DNA of 11,011 nt. Origin: Aquirhabdus sp. Lineage in GTDB: Bacteria; Pseudomonadota; Gammaproteobacteria; Pseudomonadales; Moraxellaceae. The position numbers and the translations under genes were made by a program. Under the pieces are notes generated by a model. The model made no database searches, was not told the DNA's origin, and was given only the letters and a program-made list of their open reading frames with translations. Below are positions 1-6,216 of the stretch, piece after piece; positions within the stretch are counted from its first letter, which is position 1; every line of letters starts with the position of its first letter. The stretch covers positions 1 to 11,011 of the forward strand of contig JASLGO010000095.1 of NCBI GenBank assembly GCA_030150135.1. The letters run 5' to 3'.

Positions 1-1
1 T

Positions 2-325
2 AAAAGAAGATGGCGTCCAGAACAGTGTGCAACGTTATATCGATTGGTTGAGTTTATTGGTCGTTGGTCAATGATTGATGTGTTTGTCGTCTCTTTATTG
101 ACTGCGCTGATTCAAATGCAATCCTTAGCATCAATTTCAGCGGGGCCTGGTGCCGTTGCATTTGGTGCGGTTGTGGTGTTAACCATGTTGGCTTCGTTAA
201 GTTTTGATCCACGGATTATTTGGGATAATTATTGTCTTGGATACCAAAAACATGACAAACAGGATAATGAGTCAAATCTCCAATCCACAGTGCTTTCGCC
301 ACAAAGTAATGATAGAAAAGGCTAA
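2..325 (+). CDS. pqiA: PqiA, C-terminal part (intermembrane transport protein A), 5'-truncated
   Basis: This is the last 107 residues of an integral inner-membrane protein; the gene begins before the window and the frame is open from base 2. PqiA works with PqiB and PqiC in a proposed lipid-transport path across the envelope. The visible part starts with the conserved LYRLVEFIGRWSMIDVFVV stretch, which begins a transmembrane helix. A small GPGAVAF turn and a second hydrophobic helix (about residues 50-68) follow, and then the family-typical SFDPRIIWD motif. The last 35 residues are polar and probably cytoplasmic. The TTG at 44 is internal, because homology continues upstream of it. pqiB starts 8 bp after the stop, so the two are co-transcribed. 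Family assignment is firm from the motifs and the downstream pqiB/pqiC; the promoter and N-terminal domain are not visible. Confidence 0.9.
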   Translation, partial: KRRWRPEQCATLYRLVEFIGRWSMIDVFVVSLLTALIQMQSLASISAGPGAVAFGAVVVLTMLASLSFDPRIIWDNYCLGYQKHDKQDNESNLQSTVLSPQSNDRKG

Positions 326-333
326 TTTAAAAA

Positions 334-2028
334 ATGACTGATCAACAGCAACCTCATCATGATTCTGATCAACCTGAGCAGTTATCTTCAAAAAACTTGC
401 CTTCAGAAAAGGTCTTGGCTGAACCTCGTACGGTACAGCCAAAACGCCTACGCTTTTCATTAGTATGGATTATTCCTTTAGTTGCTTTAGCGATTGGATT
501 GTCTTTGGTTGTAAAAGTCATTACAGACACAGGGCCTACAATTACAGTGTCATTCCGTACTGCTGATGGTTTACAAGCAGGCAAAACAACTGTCCGTTAT
601 AAAGAAGTTGATATTGGTCTGGTCAAAAATATTGGACTTTCTGATGATCATTCTCATGTCACAGTAACCATTGAATTAAGTAAATCTGCACGAAGTTTTG
701 CTGTTGACGATACTCGATTCTGGGTGGTTCGTCCTCGAATTGGGACGAGCGGAATATCTGGGATTAGTACCTTATTGTCAGGCGCGTATATCGGTGTAGA
801 TGGCGGAAAGTCAAAGACTTCGCGTGAGGATTTTACGGGTTTAGAGTCACCTCCAGCGATTGCAGCTGACGTACCTGGTAAAACATATACATTACAATCA
901 ACGGATTTGGGGTCCTTGGATATTGGTTCGCCGATTTATTATCGTCGAATTAATGTTGGACAAGTCAGTGGTTATAAACTTGCTGATGATGGAAAAAGTG
1001 TGCAACTTCAGATTTTTATCCAGTCACCTTATGATCATTACGTGACAACTGATACGCGTTTTTGGCATGCAAGCGGCTTAGATGTTTCGTTGAATGCATC
1101 GGGTTTCAAAGTGAATACTCAATCTCTAGCGAGTATTGTTTCTGGCGGGATTGCATTTGGTTTTCCAGATAATTCTGATGCCGAAATTGCTGCAAGTAAC
1201 GCATCGTTTACTTTAGCGCAAACTCAAGAAGATGCATTAAAAGAATCTGATGGCAAGCCGATTCGTTTTATGATGTATTTTGATCAATCTCTACGCGGAC
1301 TGACTAAAGGCTCAGTGATTGATTTCCGAGGTATTGAGCTAGGTTATGTACAGTCGATCAATGTAGAGTTTGATTCCGCGTATAGACAGTTAAGGATGCC
1401 TGTTGTTGCTGTGGTTTATCCATCGCGTCTATCGCATGGCCGTGAGTTTGATCCTAATCAAAAGATATTAGCTGAATTTATTCAACGTGGTTTGCGTGCT
1501 CAAATGCGTACTGGAAATATTCTCACAGGGCAAAATTATATTGCGCTGGATTTCTTCCCGAAAGCGAAGCCATCGGAATTGAGATTTAATAAAGGTCTAG
1601 TTGAGATTCCAACGACGCCAACAGAATTGAGTAACTTACAAGCGCAAGTGACTCAGATTGCAGACAAACTGACTAAATTTCCATTGGACGAGATTGGTCA
1701 AGATCTCAGAAAAACCATGGCAAACATGAATACGACGATCGATTCAACCAATAAACTCGTTCAACAAATGGATGGGAAAGTTGCACCTGCGATGCAGGCA
1801 ACTTTGGATGATGCACGCAAAACCATGCAATCAACACAAACGATTCTGGCAAGTGATGCACCGATGCAGCAGGATATTCGTCGTGCAATGCAACAAATGA
1901 CGCGGGCAGCGGCATCGCTACAGTTGATGTCTGATTATATCGAACAACATCCAGAGTCGCTGATACGTGGTAAAGCACCGAGCCTCAGCAAAGATAAGGA
2001 CAAAAATCAGGATAAAACGAAACCATGA
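334..2028 (+). CDS. pqiB: PqiB, three-MCE-domain intermembrane transport protein
   Basis: A 564-residue MCE/MlaD-family protein, slightly longer than E. coli PqiB (about 546). A polar cytoplasmic N-terminus (1-40) leads to one transmembrane anchor (about 41-63, FSLVWIIPLVALAIGLSLVV). Three MCE domains follow at roughly 65-157, 183-276 and 308-408, each with the signature of beta-strands ending near a G-x-A-x-x-G-F or GxNYIALDF type turn. Residues about 428-535 are amphipathic and heptad-like (ELSNLQAQVTQIADKL, TTIDSTNKLVQQMDG). In the family this region forms a coiled-coil barrel on top of stacked hexameric rings and makes a tunnel to the outer membrane. The last 15 residues are Lys/Asp-rich (SKDKDKNQDKTKP). 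An AGAAAAGG-like ribosome site precedes the ATG. The stop overlaps the pqiC start by 4 bp (ATGA), indicating translational coupling. Role: lipid transport or envelope integrity; substrate and direction are not readable from sequence. Confidence 0.95.
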   Translation: MTDQQQPHHDSDQPEQLSSKNLPSEKVLAEPRTVQPKRLRFSLVWIIPLVALAIGLSLVVKVITDTGPTITVSFRTADGLQAGKTTVRYKEVDIGLVKNIGLSDDHSHVTVTIELSKSARSFAVDDTRFWVVRPRIGTSGISGISTLLSGAYIGVDGGKSKTSREDFTGLESPPAIAADVPGKTYTLQSTDLGSLDIGSPIYYRRINVGQVSGYKLADDGKSVQLQIFIQSPYDHYVTTDTRFWHASGLDVSLNASGFKVNTQSLASIVSGGIAFGFPDNSDAEIAASNASFTLAQTQEDALKESDGKPIRFMMYFDQSLRGLTKGSVIDFRGIELGYVQSINVEFDSAYRQLRMPVVAVVYPSRLSHGREFDPNQKILAEFIQRGLRAQMRTGNILTGQNYIALDFFPKAKPSELRFNKGLVEIPTTPTELSNLQAQVTQIADKLTKFPLDEIGQDLRKTMANMNTTIDSTNKLVQQMDGKVAPAMQATLDDARKTMQSTQTILASDAPMQQDIRRAMQQMTRAAASLQLMSDYIEQHPESLIRGKAPSLSKDKDKNQDKTKP

Positions 2029-2717
2029 GCAAAATGATTAAAACATTCAAGTTATTTGCTTGCAGTGCTAGTGTTGGCGGTCTGCTTTTCATCAGTGCAT
2101 GTAGTTCTTCGCCAACACCGAATTACTATACGCTGACGACGATGATGGTCAAACCAGTGCCAACCAATGCTGTTCGTATCATCGAAGTGCTGCCTGTGGA
2201 TTTACCAGATCGTTTGGATCGTACTCAGATCGTTTTACAAACTGCGAATGGTCAATCGAAAGTGCTGGATTTACAACGCTGGACTTCGACGCTCAGTTCG
2301 GAGCTTAAAGATGGTTTATCTGCTGGGCTGCTACAACGATTAGGTGCGGTTGATCGTTATGCAAGTGGTTCTCCGACAACTTTGCCTGTTTATCGTATTG
2401 CGGCAAATTTCTCTAATTTTGATGCGCTGCGTGGTGCATCAAAGAATGTTGATAGTATAAATGTTGCAGCAACTTGGACAGTGAGTCGAATAGAGGATTC
2501 AGTGAACTTAGCGCCGAATGCGTCATCATCAAGTAAGCCGCATTCCATTGCATGTCGTATGATGTTCAGTTTACCTGCGAATACGGATTCAACCAACGAG
2601 GTTGATGCAGTTGTGGCTGCTTCACGGCAATCGCTAGATAAAGTAGTAACTGCAATTGCGGCTTCGGTGGTGAGTTTGGAAGGTGGGGCGAAACCTGCAG
2701 ATGCGGTGTGTGGTTGA
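2025..2717 (+). CDS. pqiC: PqiC/YmbA-type outer-membrane lipoprotein (ABC-type transport auxiliary family)
   Basis: A 230-residue lipoprotein. The signal peptide has a basic start (MSKMIKTFK), a hydrophobic core and the lipobox ISAC, giving Cys26 as the lipidated residue. Ser follows at +2, which by the usual rule sends it to the outer membrane. The mature part starts with the family hallmark PNYYTL, followed by RIIEVLPVDLPDRLDRTQIV and a RWTSTLSSELKDGL segment, as in the DUF330/LptE-like auxiliary lipoproteins. In the Pqi system PqiC docks at the outer membrane on the tip of the PqiB tube. The start overlaps the pqiB stop by 4 bp, so translation is coupled. It is somewhat longer than E. coli PqiC (about 187), with a Ser/Ala/Val-rich C-terminal half. 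Two Cys besides Cys26 occur near the C-terminus (SIACRMM and the final AVCG) and might form a disulfide; that is inference. Confidence 0.9.
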   Translation: MSKMIKTFKLFACSASVGGLLFISACSSSPTPNYYTLTTMMVKPVPTNAVRIIEVLPVDLPDRLDRTQIVLQTANGQSKVLDLQRWTSTLSSELKDGLSAGLLQRLGAVDRYASGSPTTLPVYRIAANFSNFDALRGASKNVDSINVAATWTVSRIEDSVNLAPNASSSSKPHSIACRMMFSLPANTDSTNEVDAVVAASRQSLDKVVTAIAASVVSLEGGAKPADAVCG

Positions 2718-2720
2718 TTG

Positions 2721-3173
2721 ATGAAACCTTACGAAGACTCCAAGATCATCTCCTATAGTCACTTACTCGTTGAGAGTTTTTTACGACTTACTGGACAGCC
2801 TTTATTACCAGCTGGTTCAGATCTTACGCAAAGATTATATGAAGCACCATTTGCATTGGTATCACACGGCATGGAGGTTGATCCCATTTTTCGTTATGCC
2901 AATCAAACCGCACAGCAATTATGGCAAATGACTTGGGATGAATTTGTTGTTTTGCCTTCACGTCTGTCGGCGGAGCAGATGCTGCAAGAGGAGCGGGATC
3001 GACTGCTACAAGAGGCGCAGAGTAAAGGTTATATTGATACTTATGAAGGTATTCGTATTGCTAAAAATGGTCACAGATTCAAAATCCAAGATACTGTATT
3101 GTGGAGTGTGATTGACTCACAAGGCGTTCAGCATGGACAGGCATGTGTGATTCAGCGTTGGGATTTTTTGTAG
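2721..3173 (+). CDS. MEKHLA-domain protein
   Basis: A 150-residue soluble protein without signal peptide or membrane segment. Its whole length fits the MEKHLA domain, a PAS-related fold known from plant HD-ZIP III regulators and from stand-alone bacterial proteins. Supporting motifs are an N-terminal SYSHLLVESFLRLTGQPLL, then YEAPFALVSHGMEVDPIFRYANQTAQQLW (PAS-like 'N.a...lw'), LPSRLSAEQ, EGIRIAKNGHRFKIQDTVLW and a closing QACVIQRWDF. ATG at 2721 is preferred over the adjacent TTG at 2718; it lies 3 bp after the pqiC stop, so it is probably coupled to pqiC translation, since no strong Shine-Dalgarno is visible. Function is unknown. PAS-like domains often bind small ligands or cofactors, but nothing here identifies one. 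The position makes it the fourth gene of the pqi operon, ended by the hairpin at 3177-3213. Family assignment is from memory of the domain pattern. Confidence 0.8.
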   Translation: MKPYEDSKIISYSHLLVESFLRLTGQPLLPAGSDLTQRLYEAPFALVSHGMEVDPIFRYANQTAQQLWQMTWDEFVVLPSRLSAEQMLQEERDRLLQEAQSKGYIDTYEGIRIAKNGHRFKIQDTVLWSVIDSQGVQHGQACVIQRWDFL

Positions 3174-3176
3174 AAT

Positions 3177-3213
3177 AAAAAGGCACTTTATCATATCGAT
3201 CAAGAGCCTTTTT
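3177..3213. terminator. Bidirectional intrinsic terminator between the pqi operon and rimO
   Basis: AAAAAGGC (3177-3184) pairs with GCCTTTTT (3206-3213). After an A-A mismatch the stem continues with CTT (3186-3188) pairing AAG (3202-3204) around a 13-nt loop. The A-run and T-run flank the G+C core symmetrically, so it can work on both strands. It sits 4 bp after the MEKHLA gene stop and about 22 bp beyond the rimO stop, exactly between converging genes. Confidence 0.85.
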
Positions 3214-3235
3214 CTTAACTTCAAGAAAAACTGAT

Positions 3236-4585
3236 TTACACGTTAGCTACAACCAAATTCGCATACAAATCATATTCATCTGCATCAGTAATGGTCACTT
3301 CAACTTTATCACCTGATTTCAAACGTGCTAAATCAGCAGTGGTCAAATCTTCGATGTATACATGACCATCAATTTCAGGTGCATCTGCATAAGAACGTGC
3401 AATTGCCACAGAATGCTCCAGATCAAACTCATCAATCAACACTGTCATGGTGCGGCCGATACGAGCTTGTAATTTCTGCGCTGAAATCGCTTGCTGAGTT
3501 TGCATGAAGCGTTCATAACGTTCCTGTTGAATTTCAGGTGCGACATGATCTGGCAAATCATTTGCTACAGCGCCATCAACAGGTGAGTAGGTGAAGCAAC
3601 CCACACGATCAAGCTGTGCTTCTTGCAACCAATCCAGCAGGTATTGGAAGTCTTCCTCAGTTTCACCAGGGAAGCCAACGACAAAGGTAGAGCGAATCAC
3701 AATGTCTGGGCATTTCGCACGCCATGCAGCAAGGCGTTCCAAAGTATTTTCACTATGCGCAGGACGCTTCATGAGTTGCAAAATGCGTGGGCTGGCATGT
3801 TGGAATGGGATATCCAAGTAAGGCAGAATTTTGCCTTCTGCCATCAGATCAATGACCGCATCCACATGCGGGTATGGATACACATAATGCAGACGTACCC
3901 AAACACCGAGTTGTCCTAACGCAGCACATAAATCAATGAATTTACTTTTGAGCGGCTGACCATTCCAGAAATCAAGTTTGTATTTCAGATCCACGCCGTA
4001 AGCAGAGGTATCTTGAGAAATCACGAGAACTTCTTGTACACCAGCTTTCACAAGATTCTGTGCTTCTTCCATAACACTACTAATTGGGCGCGAAACGAGA
4101 TCTCCGCGGAGTGATGGAATAATGCAGAACGTACAACGGTGATTACAACCTTCAGAAATTTTTAAATAGGCATAATGTTTTGGTGTTAAGCGAATGCCTT
4201 GAGGTGGAACAAGATCTTGATATGGGTTATGTTCAGGTGGTGCTGGCACATATTCGTGTACGGCGTTCATGACATCTTGGTAAGCCTGAGGTCCAGTGAC
4301 TTTCAGAACACTAGGGTGCATTGAGCGAATTTTGTCTTCGTCTTTACCCAAGCAACCCGTCACAATGACTTTTCCATTTTCGCTGATGGCTTCGCCAATC
4401 GCATCAAGCGATTCTTGTACAGCAGATTCGATAAAACCACAGGTATTGACCACGACTAAATCCGCGCCTGCATAATCAGCAGCCACTTCATAGCCTTCAA
4501 CCCGTAGCTGCGTGAGAATTCTTTCAGAATCAACGAGCGCTTTAGGGCAACCAAGGGAAACAAAACCAACTTTTGGCGAACTCAT
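3236..4585 (-). CDS. rimO: Ribosomal protein uS12 (S12) methylthiotransferase RimO
   Basis: A radical-SAM methylthiotransferase of 449 residues that adds a methylthio group to the conserved aspartate of ribosomal protein uS12. The N-terminal MTTase domain opens with VGFVSLGCPKALVDSE and supplies the three Cys for the auxiliary iron-sulfur cluster (C13, C49 in VNTCGF, C78 in TGCLGK). The radical-SAM CxxxCxxC motif is C147-C151-C154 within SEGCNHRCTFCIIP. A C-terminal TRAM domain ends the protein (about 380-449). The SLGCPK and CIIPSLRGD motifs distinguish RimO from MiaB. I chose ATG at 4585. The upstream in-frame TTG at 4606 would add seven residues with no family counterpart and has no better ribosome site; no strong Shine-Dalgarno is seen for either. 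Expressed alone, divergent from glnL and convergent with the pqi operon. Confidence 0.95.
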   Translation of the reverse strand: MSSPKVGFVSLGCPKALVDSERILTQLRVEGYEVAADYAGADLVVVNTCGFIESAVQESLDAIGEAISENGKVIVTGCLGKDEDKIRSMHPSVLKVTGPQAYQDVMNAVHEYVPAPPEHNPYQDLVPPQGIRLTPKHYAYLKISEGCNHRCTFCIIPSLRGDLVSRPISSVMEEAQNLVKAGVQEVLVISQDTSAYGVDLKYKLDFWNGQPLKSKFIDLCAALGQLGVWVRLHYVYPYPHVDAVIDLMAEGKILPYLDIPFQHASPRILQLMKRPAHSENTLERLAAWRAKCPDIVIRSTFVVGFPGETEEDFQYLLDWLQEAQLDRVGCFTYSPVDGAVANDLPDHVAPEIQQERYERFMQTQQAISAQKLQARIGRTMTVLIDEFDLEHSVAIARSYADAPEIDGHVYIEDLTTADLARLKSGDKVEVTITDADEYDLYANLVVANV

Positions 4586-4621
4586 ACGGCATTTCAACTT
4601 AAACAAACATTAGACCTGCGT

Positions 4622-4627
4622 ATTGTA
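4622..4627 (-). promoter_or_regulatory. Possible -10 element of the rimO promoter
   Basis: Read on the - strand this is TACAAT, 36 bp upstream of the chosen rimO ATG and flanked by an imperfect palindrome (GCGCATACAATACGC). The best -35 at 17-bp spacing is only TTACGT, so the promoter is tentative. Confidence 0.35.
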
Positions 4628-4708
4628 TGCGCTTTGTGCGATAGACGTAAGTATTAAGTGAGTTATTCAAAAAAGAAGCGATGAAAGTTCAAATTTGTCA
4701 CAAACAAC

Positions 4709-4723
4709 GCATTGTTTTGGTGC
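4709..4723 (+). promoter_or_regulatory. Putative NtrC (NRI) enhancer site 1
   Basis: GCATTGTTTTGGTGC fits the NtrC site pattern GCAC-N5-TGGTGC with a single mismatch (C to T at the fourth base). It is one of two identical 15-bp copies, centres 34 bp apart. It lies about 237 bp upstream of the predicted sigma-54 start point (about 4953) and ahead of ntrB-ntrC themselves. The match is seen in the sequence; NtrC binding is inferred. Confidence 0.6.
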
Positions 4724-4742
4724 TATATTTGCCTAACTAATT

Positions 4743-4757
4743 GCATTGTTTTGGTGC
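4743..4757 (+). promoter_or_regulatory. Putative NtrC (NRI) enhancer site 2
   Basis: An exact second copy of GCATTGTTTTGGTGC, centred about 203 bp upstream of the predicted sigma-54 start. The 34-bp spacing (about three helical turns) is close to the 32-bp spacing of the tandem high-affinity NtrC sites upstream of enterobacterial glnA, an arrangement that favours cooperative binding of NtrC dimers on one DNA face. Binding is inferred. Confidence 0.6.
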
Positions 4758-4854
4758 GGTTGAACTGGATTTTTAAATAAAAATAGTTGAATTTGTCAGA
4801 GTGGTGCATTTCATATTCAAGTTTTATAGCGATCTGAGACAATAATTTTAAAAA

Positions 4855-4872
4855 AAGTGATTTATATCACTT
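4855..4872. promoter_or_regulatory. CRP/Vfr-like palindromic operator
   Basis: A perfect 7-bp inverted repeat, AAGTGAT-TTAT-ATCACTT, containing the GTGA-N6-TCAC core that CRP-family proteins recognise. It lies between the putative NtrC sites and the sigma-54 promoter, centred about 90 bp upstream of the predicted start. It lacks a U-tract and is not placed after a gene, so a terminator is unlikely. Which regulator binds, if any, is inference. Confidence 0.4.
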
Positions 4873-4925
4873 GATGACTTAACAAAAGGTATGTTCTTGA
4901 TCTTTTTAACAGCTTTATTAAAAAG

Positions 4926-4942
4926 TTGGCTTATGTTTTGCA
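4926..4942 (+). promoter_or_regulatory. Sigma-54 (RpoN) promoter for glnLG
   Basis: TTGGCTTATGTTTTGCA has the invariant GG (4928-4929) and GC (4940-4941) separated by exactly 10 bp. It matches the consensus YTGGCACG-N4-TTGCW except at the three bases ACG after TGGC, and the preceding bases AAAG also agree. The predicted start is near 4953, giving a leader of about 145 nt before the glnL ATG at 5098. Together with upstream NtrC-like sites it makes a classic sigma-54-dependent, enhancer-activated arrangement. I found no convincing sigma-70 promoter nearby. Confidence 0.6.
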
Positions 4943-5097
4943 GTGCATAGATGAAACCTTAACTGGTTTTAATATACTCATATTAGGATATTGAAAATTC
5001 AGTATTTTATAAGAGCTTAATTGTTTATCTAGTTTTTTGAGTAAAACACTCATTTATGCTGTTTTCTCTGTATTTAAGTTTTGCACGATGGAGCGTT

Positions 5098-6213
5098 ATG
5101 AATCTCGAGCAATATCAACGCATCACGGATCATATGCTGACCGCAGTTATATTGGTGCGTTCAGATTTGAGTATTGAGTATCTCAATCCTGCATGTGAGG
5201 CGTTAATTGAACTCAGCCAATTCAGGGCACTGAAACAGCCGTTGCTTTCTATTTTGATTGACCAAGATCCGCAATTTGATGCACAAGTGGCCTTGTCTCG
5301 ATTACTTGCAAATGGTCAACCCTATACGCGCCGAGAAGCCGTGCTGAAAATCGGTTTGCGTGACAAAGTTGTGGATTATACAGCGTCGCTCATTATGGAT
5401 AATGAAGCGCCTGACGATATTTCACATCATCGTATTTTGTTTGAAATTCAACCGATGGATCGATTGTTACGGATCAGTCGTGAAGAACATTTAAATCAGC
5501 AACATTCGATTGCAAGGCAATTAGTCCGAGGCGTTGCGCATGAAATTAAGAATCCTCTAGGCGGAATTCGTGGTGCAACACAATTATTGGCCCGGACATT
5601 ACCTCAAGGTAGCGCTGAATATACTGATGTGATTATTAGTGAAGTCGATCGACTACGGCATTTGGCAGATACGATGCTGGGTTCTAGAAAGCCGCCTGCA
5701 TTTGCTTTGGTGAATATTCATGAACCGCTTGAGCGTGTACGATCATTGATTCTGAATCAGTTCATGAGTCAGTTTTCCTCACCATCAGAAGATAAGTTTG
5801 AAGTGATTCGTGATTATGATTTATCTCTCCCAGAGATCCGAGCAGATAAAAATCAATTGATACAAGTCATGCTGAATATTGCAGTGAATGCGCTGCAAGC
5901 CATGACTGAAAATGCTCACAAGATGCAAGGACGTGTTCCAACGCTGATTTTTAGAACGCGTATTTTACGGATGTTTACCATTAATAATACGCTTCACCGC
6001 AGCGTTATACAGGTGGATATTGAGGACAATGGCCCTGGTATTCCTGAAGAGTTAGTCGAATCGATTTTTTATCCAATGGTCACAGGACGTGCCAATGGAA
6101 CTGGACTTGGTTTGAGTATTGCACACGATATTATTCATCTGCATAACGGCATGATTGAATGTCATTCTGTAGCTGGAAAAACAATTTTTAGTTTATTTTT
6201 ACCTTGGGAGTAA
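5098..6213 (+). CDS. glnL: Nitrogen regulation sensor histidine kinase NtrB (GlnL)
   Basis: A cytoplasmic sensor kinase of 371 residues with no membrane segments. It phosphorylates or, when bound by PII, dephosphorylates NtrC in response to nitrogen status. Layout: an N-terminal PAS domain (about 5-118, HMLTAVILVRSDLSIEYLN), the phospho-acceptor H-box with His148 in RGVAHEIKNPLGGIRGA, the N-box QVMLNIAVNALQAM (about 256-269), the G1 box DNGPGIP (310-316) and the G2 box GTGLGLS (334-340). I chose ATG 5098: GGAG at 5090-5093 precedes it closely and family similarity begins with MNLEQYQRI. The in-frame ATG at 5056 would add 14 hydrophobic residues and has no ribosome site. It is a little longer than E. 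coli GlnL (349), partly through an insert around 222-235 and another near 272-300. glnG follows after 3 bp. Expression is probably from the sigma-54 promoter upstream. Confidence 0.93.
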   Translation: MNLEQYQRITDHMLTAVILVRSDLSIEYLNPACEALIELSQFRALKQPLLSILIDQDPQFDAQVALSRLLANGQPYTRREAVLKIGLRDKVVDYTASLIMDNEAPDDISHHRILFEIQPMDRLLRISREEHLNQQHSIARQLVRGVAHEIKNPLGGIRGATQLLARTLPQGSAEYTDVIISEVDRLRHLADTMLGSRKPPAFALVNIHEPLERVRSLILNQFMSQFSSPSEDKFEVIRDYDLSLPEIRADKNQLIQVMLNIAVNALQAMTENAHKMQGRVPTLIFRTRILRMFTINNTLHRSVIQVDIEDNGPGIPEELVESIFYPMVTGRANGTGLGLSIAHDIIHLHNGMIECHSVAGKTIFSLFLPWE

Positions 6214-6216
6214 GTT

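Larger units (their letters stand above)
4709..4757 (+). repeat. 15-bp direct repeat pair in the rimO-glnL intergenic region
   Basis: Two identical copies of GCATTGTTTTGGTGC (4709-4723 and 4743-4757) separated by 19 bp. This is the only exact repeat of this length I noticed in the window. It is interpreted as the paired NtrC sites listed separately. Confidence 0.85.
4586..5097. other. Divergent rimO/glnL intergenic regulatory region
   Basis: About 510 bp with no credible gene and a high A+T content. From left to right it holds the rimO leader and weak -10, the two NtrC-like 15-bp sites, a further TGGTGCA half-site at 4802-4808, the CRP-like palindrome, the sigma-54 promoter and a long A+T-rich glnL leader. 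The stretch 4960-5085 shows no hairpin or motif I can name. Confidence 0.7.

Noticed and set aside
3591..3919. Two + strand frames of 76 and 98 codons
   Set aside because: Antisense shadows inside rimO, which is well supported on the other strand; Cys/Arg-rich composition is typical of shadow frames.
4586..4606. TTG start for rimO seven residues upstream
   Set aside because: Rare start codon with no family match for the extra residues; ATG at 4585 begins right before the conserved VGFVSLGCPK.
4692..4798. Repeat of AATTTGTCA (4692-4700 and 4790-4798)
   Set aside because: Nine bases in A+T-rich DNA is within chance and the two copies are not in the same position relative to the NtrC-like sites.
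4855..4872. Reading the GTGA/TCAC palindrome as an FNR/Anr box or a terminator
   Set aside because: The TTGAT-N4-ATCAA pattern is not met (TGAT-N4-ATCA flanked by G and C), and there is no U-tract or upstream gene.
5056..5097. Upstream in-frame ATG for glnL adding 14 residues (MLFSLYLSFARWSV)
   Set aside because: No ribosome site, hydrophobic residues out of place in a cytoplasmic kinase, and the ATG at 5098 has GGAG just upstream and fits the family N-terminus.
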